From NCBI GenBank assembly GCA_964648335.1, contig CAZYLZ010000003.1, positions 1 through 64,000 of the forward strand: a DNA stretch of 64,000 nucleotides, written 5' to 3'. Below the pieces are notes generated by a model. That model was not told where the DNA came from. It ran no database searches and saw nothing but the letters and a program-made list of their open reading frames with translations. A program made the translations under genes and the position numbers. This document shows, piece after piece, positions 8,275-16,877 of this stretch; the first letter of the stretch is position 1, and every line of letters begins with the position of its first letter. The DNA is from CAZYLZ01 sp964648335. Its GTDB lineage: Bacteria > Patescibacteriota > Minisyncoccia > Phycocordibacterales > UBA2100.

Positions 8275-8484
8275 ATGGAGACTTCACCTGACGTACTACT
8301 TACTTTGACCGAGCTCTTGCGAGCAAACGACCTAACGGCCGCCCGCGCCTATATAAAGAAGATTTTCAGCTCGCTTGACGAAGACATGCGTGGAAAAGTC
8401 CTGTTAGCTGTCTATAGTGCCGCACTTCTTGAGATCCAAGAAAAACAAAAGCAATCCGAACCGTCAGACAAAGAAAGTAAGTAG
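8275..8484 (+). CDS. Small helical protein of unknown function (paralogue of the product at 7645)
   Basis: A 69-residue product starting METSPDVLLTLTELLRANDL. The segment AR-x2-I...SL-x2-D-x2-G-x-VLLA aligns without gaps to the 89-residue product at 7645. The C-terminus is Lys/Glu/Gln-rich and probably unstructured. It ends 16 bases from the convergent LysM-M23 gene with no clear terminator between. Function unknown. Confidence 0.6.
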   Translation: METSPDVLLTLTELLRANDLTAARAYIKKIFSSLDEDMRGKVLLAVYSAALLEIQEKQKQSEPSDKESK

Positions 8485-8500
8485 AATCCCGGAAGTAGGC

Positions 8501-9514
8501 CTAGAAAGGGTTTTTTGCGCCACGAATCTCGAAGTGGAGATGGGTACCGGTCGATTTGCCGGTCGATCCCATATAGCCGATAACCTGACCCTGCACGACA
8601 TCTTGGCCCTCGCTCACGATATTGCTGAGCAAGTGTCCATAGAGCGTTTGCGTACCGTTGCCGTGCTTGATGACGATATAGTTTCCGTATCCTCCGTTCC
8701 ACCCACCCTGACGCGAGATGATCACGGTACCGCCCGCCGCTGATAGTATCGGTGCACCCGACTTGCTCGCGAGGTCAACGCCGTTGAAACCATGGAGACC
8801 CTGGGTCCTCACTCCACCCACGACCGGACGTATGAAGTAACCGTCATAGGTGGGAAGCGACGATATATTGACCAGGAGCGGCTCAAAAGCGCGGGCGCTA
8901 CCCGAGCGAGCAGTGGTCTTTTTAGCTGGTGCTGCAACTGGCGCCGCGATCTCCCCATTAGGGATGAGGATGTCAGCGCCGACCTCGAGGGCGTCGCGAG
9001 AATCGAGACCGTTGAACTGGGCGATCTCTTCGGCGTCGGCGTTGAACTTTTTGGCCAAAGATGCAAGAGTATCGCCCGAGCGAACTGTGTGGCCGACACC
9101 CGAAATCGGCAATATAGTAAGTGTCATACCCTCTTTAAGGATCGTTCCCTTGGGGAGGTCATTCGCCCAAAGGATGGTGTTTGTTGTGACGCCGAAGAGC
9201 TTGGCAATCTGCGAAAGTGTATCGCCTGGGCGGACTACATATACAGAAATCATGTGACTGTCCGATCCGGTAATGTCGGCGATGGTTCCGGAAGGTCCTT
9301 CCTCGGAAAGGAGGGCCGAATCGTCTACAATCGTAGTCTCGCCACCACCTTTAGAAGGATTGGGATCAAAGTTAGTTGCGGCATGCAAAAGCGGCATGGT
9401 CTGAACAGTCTGGGGAGCTGCTTCCTGAGCTGCTTCGGCCTTTTTTGGGTTCAGAAAGTCGACGATGTCACTCCAAATACTAGCCTTGACCGTGACCGGC
9501 ATGACGAGCGCCAT
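8501..9514 (-). CDS. Secreted LysM-M23 peptidoglycan endopeptidase (start uncertain)
   Basis: From the ATG at 9514 the product has 337 residues. It holds two LysM modules (YVVRPGDTLSQIAKLFGV and HTVRSGDTLASLAKKFNA) and a C-terminal M23 metallopeptidase domain with the zinc motifs H-x6-D (HGFNGVDLA) and HLHFEIRG. It should bind and cut wall peptides outside the membrane. The start is odd: the frame stays open upstream of 9514 and encodes KKGFRVVSLIAV, the basic and hydrophobic half of a signal peptide, but has no ATG, GTG or TTG. An ATG at 9588 is one frame away and reaches a stop after 12 codons. The true start is therefore unusual, or a base is missing here. Confidence 0.85.
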   Translation of the reverse strand: MALVMPVTVKASIWSDIVDFLNPKKAEAAQEAAPQTVQTMPLLHAATNFDPNPSKGGGETTIVDDSALLSEEGPSGTIADITGSDSHMISVYVVRPGDTLSQIAKLFGVTTNTILWANDLPKGTILKEGMTLTILPISGVGHTVRSGDTLASLAKKFNADAEEIAQFNGLDSRDALEVGADILIPNGEIAAPVAAPAKKTTARSGSARAFEPLLVNISSLPTYDGYFIRPVVGGVRTQGLHGFNGVDLASKSGAPILSAAGGTVIISRQGGWNGGYGNYIVIKHGNGTQTLYGHLLSNIVSEGQDVVQGQVIGYMGSTGKSTGTHLHFEIRGAKNPF

Positions 9515-9588
9515 AACCGCGATAAGCGAAACAACACGAAAACCCTTCTTTAGGAAGGACCCTTGGTGCCGGGAGGCACTTTGAGCAT

Positions 9589-9852
9589 CTTTTTGTGTCT
9601 GGCAACGGGAGAGCCGCCCCCCAGGGCCAGAGTTTCGAAATTTAGTTGAAATAGGCAGTTTTTAAGCGGTTTTCTGGATTTCTGGACTTTTGCGCGACTC
9701 CCAAGTGTCAGGTGGGGGCAAAATTCGGTAGTGACTGTCGACCGCTGTACCTATCACTGTACTCACGAGGGGCTGAGCGTCAATGACGCTCTCATGAAGA
9801 CGGTGGATAGCGAAATAGTCAACATTTCCCGATTCCGACATGTTTTTTATAC
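9589..9852. other. Intergenic region between the LysM-M23 gene and uvrD
   Basis: No gene is seen. It holds the upstream open part of the M23 frame (up to a stop near 9660), a perfect seven-base-pair hairpin GAGCGTC-AAT-GACGCTC near 9775 without a T-run, and a T-rich stretch (9842-9849) before the helicase gene. Confidence 0.5.
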
Positions 9853-9860
9853 GTGGATGA

Positions 9861-9866
9861 TATAGT
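9861..9866 (+). promoter_or_regulatory. -10 element of the helicase gene
   Basis: TATAGT ends seven bases before the GTG at 9874, the geometry seen at many leaderless genes in this window. No good -35 is visible. Confidence 0.45.
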
Positions 9867-9873
9867 TTCGAGC

Positions 9874-11847
9874 GTGAAGTATCTCGAAGGACTCAACGAC
9901 CGCCAGCGTGAAGCAGTTTTGGCTCCGAGCGCCCCTTTAATGGTGCTTGCGGGAGCCGGAGCAGGGAAGACCAAGATGCTCACGCATCGCATAGCCCGCT
10001 TTATCGCCGAGGGCGTACCGGCCGAAGCCATCCTCGCAGTCACATTTACCAACAAGGCCGCCAAGGAGATGCGGGAGCGCGTCATCTCGATCATCAACAC
10101 CCTGCCGGCAGCTAACGTGCCACTCTCTTCGTTTGCAGACAGCCGCGTTCCAACGGTATCGACCTTTCACTCGCTCGGCGTCCGGATACTCCGCGAGCAC
10201 GCTGGTATTCTGGGCATACCTCGCTCGTTCTCGATCTGGGATAGGGCCGACAGCATTCGCGCCATCAAGGCGGCCCTCACGGCACGGGGCCTCGAGAAGC
10301 GCTACGAGGCCAAGCACGTGCTCGGACGCATCTCGAAGAGCAAAGGGGAGAGTGTCGACGCACAGGCCTTCCGAGCATCGGCTCACACCCCCTGGGAAGA
10401 CGTGGTAGCCGAGCTCTGGGAAGCATACGACGTTGCCCGTTTCAAGGAGGGAGCACTCGACTTTGATGATCTACTCCTCTCCACGCACGCTCTTCTTACC
10501 AAGGACAAGGAGGTTCTCTCTAAGCTGCAGCACCGCTGGACCCACCTCTTGATCGACGAGTACCAAGACACGAACCGCGTCCAGTATGAGATCGCCCGTC
10601 TCTTGGCGGGTGCGAATAAGAACCTCACCGTCGTTGGTGATATAGACCAGAATATCTACAGCTGGCGGGGGGCCGATATCGGCCACCTGCTGTCTTTCGA
10701 GAAGACATTCCCGGGCGCAACTGTGGTCATGCTCGAGCAAAATTACCGCTCAACCCGCACTATCGTAGGAGCTGCCAACGGTGTGATCGCCCGCAACAAG
10801 AATCGCTACGACAAAACCTTGTTTACCGAGAACGATGGAGGCGAGCAGATCGACCTCTATTACGCCACCGGCGAGTCCGACGAAGCGATGTTCGTGGCAA
10901 AGACCGCGCGCGAATACATGCAAAAAGGAACACCGGCCCATGAGATAGCGGTGCTCTACCGAGCAAACTTTCAGTCGCGAGCACTTGAGGAGGCGTTTAT
11001 AAAGATGGGAGTACCGTACCGTCTCTTGGGAACGAAGTTTTTCGAGCGATCCGAAGTCAAAGACGTCCTCTCGTACCTACGCGCCGCCTTGAATCCGCAG
11101 TCTTCGGGAGATATTGCGCGCATCGTCGCGTCTCCGCCGCGCGGCATTGGCAAGACGACCCTTGCCAAGGTGCTTGAGGGAGCAATCGACACGCTTCCAG
11201 CCACTTCGCGCAACAAGGTAGAGGTGTTCTTTAGCCTACTTGCCCGGATTGCCGAGTGCGCCAAGACCCAGCCAGTTTCGCACACGATAAAGTTCATCAT
11301 TCGCGAGAGCGGTCTCGAAACGCACCTGACACAGGGAAGCGAAGAAGACAAAGAGAGGCTTTTGAACGCGAAGGAGCTCGTCAACCTCGCAACAAAATAC
11401 GATGCTCTCGAGCCCTTGGCTGCAGCCGAGAAGTTACTGGAAGAAGCAGCGCTCATGACAGACCAGGATTCTCTTATGAACGTCGAAGAGAATAATGCCG
11501 TCTCACTTATGACAGTTCATGCTTCGAAGGGTCTCGAGTTCGATGTTGTGTTCATTACCGGCCTCGAGGAAGGGTTGTTTCCTTACGAGTCCGACGATGA
11601 CGACCGCGACCAAGAAGAAGAGCGTCGTTTGTTTTACGTCGCCCTGACCCGCGCACGCAAGAAGGTGTACCTTACGTCGGCCGCGACGCGCATGATGTTC
11701 GGAAACCGAGAGCTCTGTACACCATCGCAATTCTTGTCCGACATCGAGCCTGCGTACTTACGCGCGGCCTTTGGCGGCACTACCGCTCCGGAGAAGCCAC
11801 GGCGATCTTTTGATGAATTCGGTTACGAGGAAGACACCATCTACTGA
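9874..11847 (+). CDS. uvrD: UvrD/PcrA/Rep family superfamily 1 DNA helicase
   Basis: A 657-residue 3'-5' helicase with all SF1A motifs: AGAGAGKT (Walker A, near residue 26), TFTNKAAKEM (Ia), LLIDEYQDTN (II), VVGDIDQNIYSWRGAD (III), EQNYRST (IV), VSLMTVHASKGLEFD (V) and FYVALTRARKK (VI). It would unwind DNA in repair and fork clearance. An in-frame GTG at 9853 lies upstream, but the GTG at 9874 is preferred because a -10 ends seven bases before it and the product then begins MKYLEGLNDRQREAVL, the usual N-terminus. The PcrA C-terminal Tudor tail is short. rsmA follows after one base. Confidence 0.93.
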   Translation: MKYLEGLNDRQREAVLAPSAPLMVLAGAGAGKTKMLTHRIARFIAEGVPAEAILAVTFTNKAAKEMRERVISIINTLPAANVPLSSFADSRVPTVSTFHSLGVRILREHAGILGIPRSFSIWDRADSIRAIKAALTARGLEKRYEAKHVLGRISKSKGESVDAQAFRASAHTPWEDVVAELWEAYDVARFKEGALDFDDLLLSTHALLTKDKEVLSKLQHRWTHLLIDEYQDTNRVQYEIARLLAGANKNLTVVGDIDQNIYSWRGADIGHLLSFEKTFPGATVVMLEQNYRSTRTIVGAANGVIARNKNRYDKTLFTENDGGEQIDLYYATGESDEAMFVAKTAREYMQKGTPAHEIAVLYRANFQSRALEEAFIKMGVPYRLLGTKFFERSEVKDVLSYLRAALNPQSSGDIARIVASPPRGIGKTTLAKVLEGAIDTLPATSRNKVEVFFSLLARIAECAKTQPVSHTIKFIIRESGLETHLTQGSEEDKERLLNAKELVNLATKYDALEPLAAAEKLLEEAALMTDQDSLMNVEENNAVSLMTVHASKGLEFDVVFITGLEEGLFPYESDDDDRDQEEERRLFYVALTRARKKVYLTSAATRMMFGNRELCTPSQFLSDIEPAYLRAAFGGTTAPEKPRRSFDEFGYEEDTIY

Positions 11848-11848
11848 T

Positions 11849-12631
11849 ATGCGAGATGGTACCAAGACACCTAAGCTCGGCCAGCACTTTTTGACCTCGA
11901 CCAAGGCGCTCAGTCAGATAGTCGCAGCAGGGGATATCGCAGCGACAGACACCGTGCTCGAGATAGGACCCGGTAAAGGTGTTTTGACCGCAGAACTCCT
12001 TGCAAAAGCTGGAAAAGTCGTCGCACTCGAGAAAGATCCCGAGCTCGTGACCTATCTACGCGATCGGTTTGCGAAAGAAATCTCGGATGGAAAACTTGAA
12101 CTAGTAGAAGGAGATGCACTCGAATACGATCCATCGAGCCTCGACACCTACAAACTCATAGCCAACATTCCGTACTACATAACGGGAGCTATAATCCGTA
12201 AATTTTTGACCGAATCTGCGCAACCAGAGCGTATGGTCCTTTTGGTACAGAAAGAAATCGCCGAGCGGATAGCGCGGAGCGAAAAGGAGAGCATCCTCTC
12301 GATCTCAGTCAAAGCATATGGGACGCCGCGGTATGTCGACACCGTAAAGGCCGGCGCTTTCAGTCCACCGCCCAAGGTGGATTCGGCCATATTGGTAATC
12401 GATAGTATTTCGAAACGATTGTTTAAGGACGTGACGGAGGACTGGTTCTTTACCGTTGTAAAAGCCGGCTTTGCGGCAAAACGCAAGCAGTTGCAGGGTA
12501 ATCTAGGCACTATTGCGACAAGACAATCCATAACGGATGCGTTCGCTCATATCGGCATCGATAGCTTTTCGCGTGGCGAGGACGTGCATATAGAGACATG
12601 GGTTGCCCTAGCTGATTCGCTCGCGGAATAA
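11849..12631 (+). CDS. rsmA: 16S rRNA dimethyladenosine transferase RsmA (KsgA)
   Basis: A 260-residue SAM-dependent methyltransferase that dimethylates two adjacent adenines in helix 45 of 16S rRNA. The N-terminus has the family hallmark KLGQHFL, then the SAM-binding loop LEIGPGKGVLT, an acidic LEKD strand end and the catalytic NIPYY motif (IANIPYYITG). The C-terminal FAAKRKQLQGNL segment is also typical. The ATG at 11849 begins one base after the helicase stop, so the two are coupled; an upstream in-frame start would extend far into uvrD and is not credible. Confidence 0.95.
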   Translation: MRDGTKTPKLGQHFLTSTKALSQIVAAGDIAATDTVLEIGPGKGVLTAELLAKAGKVVALEKDPELVTYLRDRFAKEISDGKLELVEGDALEYDPSSLDTYKLIANIPYYITGAIIRKFLTESAQPERMVLLVQKEIAERIARSEKESILSISVKAYGTPRYVDTVKAGAFSPPPKVDSAILVIDSISKRLFKDVTEDWFFTVVKAGFAAKRKQLQGNLGTIATRQSITDAFAHIGIDSFSRGEDVHIETWVALADSLAE

Positions 12632-12662
12632 CTGCACTCCGGATTCAAAAATCGTCGGGTGA

Positions 12663-13004
12663 TTATTGAGACGAACCCATCATGGTTATATGCTTTCCAG
12701 AAAACACGATAAGCGGCTGGATCTCGACGATGCAAAAATAAGGTGCACCATTGAGGCCCAGTATCCATTGACCAGCGTGTCGAGGCGGGCCGTTAAGGTA
12801 GGTGACGGTTCCCGCACTCCAAATATGTGGTCCTCCGATCGGCGGTCCGAGCATGGTCCAGATAACTTGGTTGTAGCAGGGGATCACGGTCGATGCCTGT
12901 CCTCCAAACGGTGCGGCTTGGACCTTTGGAGCCAAGAGCATAAAAGCAGCGAGTGCGACTATCACGACTAGGACGAACGAAAACATCGAAACGAGTGAAC
13001 GCAT
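12663..13004 (-). CDS. Small secreted or membrane-anchored protein, unknown function
   Basis: A 113-residue product starting MRSLVSMFSFVLVVIVALAA. The N-terminus is a signal peptide or anchor ending near KVQAAPFGG. The mature part is rich in Gly, Pro and Trp with two or three Cys, and contains repeated G-P-P-x-G-G and W-x-x-G-T-V-T-Y elements. I know no named family, though small proteins of this look are common in Parcubacteria. The start is fixed by TATACT (13011-13016) six bases upstream. It is divergent from the secretion operon and shares an inverted-repeat promoter region with it. Confidence 0.65.
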   Translation of the reverse strand: MRSLVSMFSFVLVVIVALAAFMLLAPKVQAAPFGGQASTVIPCYNQVIWTMLGPPIGGPHIWSAGTVTYLNGPPRHAGQWILGLNGAPYFCIVEIQPLIVFSGKHITMMGSSQ

Positions 13005-13014
13005 GCACTCAGTA

Positions 13015-13053
13015 TACCCACGCATTTCTTTGAGACCTAGAGATGCGTGGGTA
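13015..13053. promoter_or_regulatory. Mirrored divergent promoter with 11-base inverted repeat
   Basis: TACCCACGCAT (13015-13025) and ATGCGTGGGTA (13043-13053) are perfect inverted copies separated by 17 bases. Each arm runs into a -10 element pointing outward: TATACT for the minus-strand gene (13011-13016) and TACAAT (13052-13057) for the plus-strand gene, each ending six or seven bases before its start codon. A dimeric regulator could bind here and control both directions. Confidence 0.6.
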
Positions 13054-13064
13054 CAATGACACAT

Positions 13065-13997
13065 ATGCATTGGGTGGGACTCTATCCGTACCGAGCCGCA
13101 CTTGCGGCTATCGTTCTTTTGGTACTCCTAGGCGGAGCCTTGGTAGTAAGCAAGAGCTCGCAGAGCCCACTTTCTACGACCCAGACCACCTGGGGGCAGG
13201 TGGGATCGTTGGTGCAGCAACCCGGGGCAGGAGGCACCCGAACGTCCGACACCGTGACACGACAAGTCTCGGACAGCGATATATACACCAGTCTCACGGC
13301 GGGCAAGACGGGTAAGTACGGCGATGTGTACGCAAACGACATCCCGGTACCGCAAAGCCCGATCATAACCAACACCGGAGACGGCTTCAAAGGAGGGGAG
13401 GTAGAGACCTTTTTAGCATCGGTAAAGCCAAGCGCCGAGGGTATAACGACCAAAAACCAAGACGGAGAGGACCTAAGCCTGTCCGACATCTATTCGTACG
13501 TACCCTCGAACTCGATCCCGTTCGTAAAACCGACCACCTCTACCCGCACTCCGCTCCAAGACTCACTCTATAACTACGGTAACGATGCCGGCTCGATAGT
13601 CGAGTCGCACGACGAACGCTATCCCAATGTCGCGACCGTCATGGATGCGTTCTTTAAGAACCGCTCGGACCCGACTGCACTAAAGGGCGTCAAAGGGCTT
13701 GCCGCCTCTCTAGCTCAGGCGGGACAAGAGATAGCTGCTCTCGAAACGGTTCCTGCGAACGTCGCATCACTCAACGCCTCGCTAGCCCTCGACTACAAGG
13801 ACCTCGCGACGAAGCTGTCCGCCTTGACCGAATCGAAAAGCGACACTGAGCTCGTCGGTGCGATCACGACCTACAACACAAGCGCTGAAGCCTTCGCTAA
13901 GACAAATGTCGGTATCGCGACCTTATTCTCAGCCGCAGGGGTGCATTTCTCATCGACCGAAGCAGGCCGGATGTTCCAGTTCACGCCGATGAACTAG
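13065..13997 (+). CDS. Membrane-anchored protein at the head of the secretion-like operon
   Basis: A 310-residue product with one N-terminal membrane segment (AALAAIVLLVLLGGALVV) and a large extracytoplasmic part without Cys. The first third is Thr/Ser-rich; the C-terminal third is helical with many Ala and Leu. No family recognised. The ATG at 13065 is preferred over 13056 because the -10 TACAAT overlaps the latter. It is the first gene of a same-strand series running to 25672 that includes PrgI and VirB4, so it may be an envelope component of that apparatus. Confidence 0.7.
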   Translation: MHWVGLYPYRAALAAIVLLVLLGGALVVSKSSQSPLSTTQTTWGQVGSLVQQPGAGGTRTSDTVTRQVSDSDIYTSLTAGKTGKYGDVYANDIPVPQSPIITNTGDGFKGGEVETFLASVKPSAEGITTKNQDGEDLSLSDIYSYVPSNSIPFVKPTTSTRTPLQDSLYNYGNDAGSIVESHDERYPNVATVMDAFFKNRSDPTALKGVKGLAASLAQAGQEIAALETVPANVASLNASLALDYKDLATKLSALTESKSDTELVGAITTYNTSAEAFAKTNVGIATLFSAAGVHFSSTEAGRMFQFTPMN

Positions 13998-14067
13998 TCG
14001 CGGGTGCACACGATAAAAAGATAGGGAATGTGCAATAAAATACATCTTTATTGCTTTGACCCTCTGA

Positions 14068-14073
14068 TACAAT
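14068..14073 (+). promoter_or_regulatory. -10 element of the TSP3-bearing protein gene
   Basis: TACAAT ends six bases before the GTG at 14080, suggesting an additional start of transcription inside the secretion locus and leaderless translation. Confidence 0.45.
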
Positions 14074-14079
14074 AATGTG

Positions 14080-14949
14080 GTGCCGTACGCATCATCTGTT
14101 TCTAATCGACGTTCCATTCTAGCCGCGACATCGGTTGCCATACTATGCATCGTCGCTGGGTGGAGGATCGCCGAAGCGTTTCGTCCCAAAACCGAGCCAT
14201 CGATTGCAAAAATAGATCTCTCGGACCTCGCCGGGCCTGCCGATGAAACCGATACCGATGGCGACTCCGTACCCGACTGGCAAGAATTTCTGATCGGCTC
14301 CAACCCTGCGGTCGCAGACAAAGAAGTAGCGAATGCGCGACTCGCATCATCAACTGAAGTGTCTGCATCTTCAGTCGTCTCCACGCCCGAGACCTCAAAA
14401 CTCGTAGACAAAGTAGTGACGGCGTACACCGGCGCACAGATGACCGCCCAAGCACTCACCCCCGAAGACATCGCAAACCAGATATCCTCCGGCCTCGAGG
14501 CACCCGGCACCTACAAGCCGCACCTTGCATCCGAAATCAAGACTGTCGCCATCAACACTAAAGAGCGCGCTGCCCGGTATCAAGAAGATATGCGCAAAGC
14601 CATGGAGCCGATGCTCACATTTAAGAGCTCCGAGATCGAACTCATCGGCCGGTATGTCGCGCAAAAGGATCCTGCCGCGATGAGCGAGCTCGAGCACATC
14701 GCCTCGGTCGACGATGCAGTCGCTTCTGCCATGCTCAAGGTCGTCGTCCCAACCGACGCGCTCGACCGTCACCTCGAAGCGATAAATGCGCTCACATATT
14801 TCTCCGCGACCCTTCATACCATAGTCAAATACTCGAACGATCCGATCGCGTCACTCACGCTCCTGCGCGTCTTTAATGACGCCGAGAAGCGAATGAATGC
14901 GGCGTACGGTCAGCTCGGCGTCTATTACTCTCAGATGCGCGCACTATGA
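14080..14949 (+). CDS. Membrane-anchored protein with calcium-binding TSP3-like motif
   Basis: A 289-residue product with an N-terminal membrane segment (SILAATSVAILCIVAGW) and, just outside it, DTDGDSVPDWQEFLIGSNP, a thrombospondin type 3 or EF-loop-like calcium site. The remainder is helical and extracytoplasmic. Two GTG codons (14077, 14080) are in frame; the second fits the -10 at 14068. The stop overlaps the next start (ATGA), showing tight coupling with the 640-residue secreted protein. Likely part of the envelope portion of the secretion apparatus; the exact role is unknown. Confidence 0.7.
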   Translation: MPYASSVSNRRSILAATSVAILCIVAGWRIAEAFRPKTEPSIAKIDLSDLAGPADETDTDGDSVPDWQEFLIGSNPAVADKEVANARLASSTEVSASSVVSTPETSKLVDKVVTAYTGAQMTAQALTPEDIANQISSGLEAPGTYKPHLASEIKTVAINTKERAARYQEDMRKAMEPMLTFKSSEIELIGRYVAQKDPAAMSELEHIASVDDAVASAMLKVVVPTDALDRHLEAINALTYFSATLHTIVKYSNDPIASLTLLRVFNDAEKRMNAAYGQLGVYYSQMRAL

Positions 14950-16868
14950 CACTGACCACGCGCATATCGACGCTGTTTTTCATCTTGATGATTGTTGCAG
15001 GCTTTTCATCGGTCGCGGCCGCACAGGTCACGACCGACTGCACCCCGAACGCAGCGGGAGGGCAGACCTGCACATCGGTTGCGGTTGCCGGAAAGCCGAG
15101 CCCGCCCGTAATCCAGGTTTCGGGCGGAACGGGCGGGACAGGTGCGTACACTGTCCGCGGGCAAGCTGTGCCAGGGGCAACTGTCGCAATAAGTACACCG
15201 AGCGGCGCTAAGTGCCCTGACAACACCCAGGCAGATGCTAACGGCGCCTTTACGTGTACCTTAAGCGGTACTCCAGCAAATGGCGAGAGCATCAGCGCGC
15301 AGCAGACGGCACCCGATGGTCAGAGGTCTGACGTCGGCGAGACCCCGAACGCCATCAAGCAGCTCCCTGACACCGAGGCAAACCGTGCGTTCCTTAAGGA
15401 CGGCGTCTTCGGTTGTGGCACGGGTGCTTACGCCATGAACGTAGGCACGATGAACGCGATAGGTGGCGTGTACGTACCAGTCAACGATGCTGCAGTAACC
15501 CAGAACACTGGGTATCTGGTGTATAAGTTCTGTATCCTCGATGGAGTAGTTGTGCGCGAACGCGAAGCGGCGACCTCGGCGTTCGTCAAAGCGGCGCTCG
15601 ACAAGATAACCGGAAAGGGAGGGACTCCTGCATATGTGCTCAATATCCAGGAATATATTCGCGAGAAGCAGGACAAGACCATGGTCGAGTTTACCAAGAA
15701 CTACAATTTCAATGCGGCATGCACCCCATACCGCGACCCGGTCAAACGAGCCATCGTGCAGCAGTATCTTCAAACGCGCAACAAAAAGAACGCGAGTTTT
15801 ACCTGCACCCTACCGAACGGAACCGCGTCAGCAGGGGTCGGCGCGCTTTGGCAGATTGCGCAGAACCCGGGAGGAAACACTCCACTCGGTGCCTACATGG
15901 CGGCCCAGATCCAAGCCGAAGAGGCCCTGTCCGAAACCGAGGATGATGTGCGCGATGAAGTGCAGCGCAACAACGGCTTCAAAGATGTGGTGAGGGATGA
16001 TACGTCACCGACCGAGACAGGGGAGCAGCGCGTGATCCCGCGTGTCCTGACGCCCGGCTCGGTCATCAAGGCCATAACGGATCAGATGGTCACATCTGGT
16101 TATCGTCAGCTCGAAAATGCAAGCGCCGTCGACCAGATTATCAATGCGCTCTTCAGCGGACTTTCGACACAAATCCTCACCGACGCCGGCGGCCTCGCTG
16201 GTATCTCGCAGCAACAAGGAGCGACGCCCTCGTACCTAAACCAGGCATCGCAAAATGCAGTATCGGGACTGCGTACGACCGTCACAAACAATGCACTTAC
16301 TATCGTATTCAACGCCCTTGCGGTCGAAGGTCAGTATCATAAAGCGCAAGAGACAATCGGGCAGGCGGTCCTCGATGCGCGCAGCAAGCTCCGTGTTGCC
16401 GAGAACGCATGTTGGAACATGATCATCCCCAAGGTACAGGAGCGTGCTGCACAAGATACGAGCGGGGCCGTGACTTTGGTCATCGCTACATCTACGCAAT
16501 TCTCGGATGCGGTTATCAGGACACAGCTCCAGCCCCTAGCCGACGCTGCACGACAGGGAATAGACAACTCCGATCAGGCGCTCGCCGCCCTTAAAACGCT
16601 TGCAGCGAGCCTCCAGAACACCGCATCACTCTCGGTGCAGAATGTCGCACTTCATCAACTCGACAACCTGCTCGCTAATCACACCGTCCACACACAATTC
16701 GATCTGAAGACGGTGCAGGGGCAGGCCGACACCGTACAGACTGCCATGACCAACCTGGTCACTGACACCGTCAAGTCATGGGGCGACAACCCAGCAAATC
16801 CGCCCGGTTGGTGCAATGTGAATAAGGTGGAAGTGATCGACTTCTGGCTTGCCCAGTGGAAGAAGTAA
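14946..16868 (+). CDS. Large secreted protein with bacterial Ig-like domain, secretion locus
   Basis: A 640-residue protein with a signal peptide (ISTLFFILMIVAGFSSVAAA). Residues about 40-115 form a bacterial Ig-like domain (VRGQAVPGATVAIS, then ADANGAFTCTLSG). The rest is largely helical, with paired cysteines such as FGCGTGAY, NAACTPYRD and FTCTLPNG. Similar Ig-plus-helical proteins sit beside VirB6-like proteins in other Parcubacteria secretion loci. It may line or cap the apparatus outside the membrane, a VirB5-like position, but I see no sequence similarity to VirB5. Translation is coupled to the previous gene through an ATGA overlap. Confidence 0.72.
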   Translation: MTLTTRISTLFFILMIVAGFSSVAAAQVTTDCTPNAAGGQTCTSVAVAGKPSPPVIQVSGGTGGTGAYTVRGQAVPGATVAISTPSGAKCPDNTQADANGAFTCTLSGTPANGESISAQQTAPDGQRSDVGETPNAIKQLPDTEANRAFLKDGVFGCGTGAYAMNVGTMNAIGGVYVPVNDAAVTQNTGYLVYKFCILDGVVVREREAATSAFVKAALDKITGKGGTPAYVLNIQEYIREKQDKTMVEFTKNYNFNAACTPYRDPVKRAIVQQYLQTRNKKNASFTCTLPNGTASAGVGALWQIAQNPGGNTPLGAYMAAQIQAEEALSETEDDVRDEVQRNNGFKDVVRDDTSPTETGEQRVIPRVLTPGSVIKAITDQMVTSGYRQLENASAVDQIINALFSGLSTQILTDAGGLAGISQQQGATPSYLNQASQNAVSGLRTTVTNNALTIVFNALAVEGQYHKAQETIGQAVLDARSKLRVAENACWNMIIPKVQERAAQDTSGAVTLVIATSTQFSDAVIRTQLQPLADAARQGIDNSDQALAALKTLAASLQNTASLSVQNVALHQLDNLLANHTVHTQFDLKTVQGQADTVQTAMTNLVTDTVKSWGDNPANPPGWCNVNKVEVIDFWLAQWKK

Positions 16869-16877
16869 ACTAATGTT

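Noticed and set aside
8792..9553. Plus-strand open frame of 253 codons antisense to the LysM-M23 gene
   Set aside because: The minus frame encodes clear LysM and M23 motifs; the plus frame is a codon-bias shadow with no recognisable domain.
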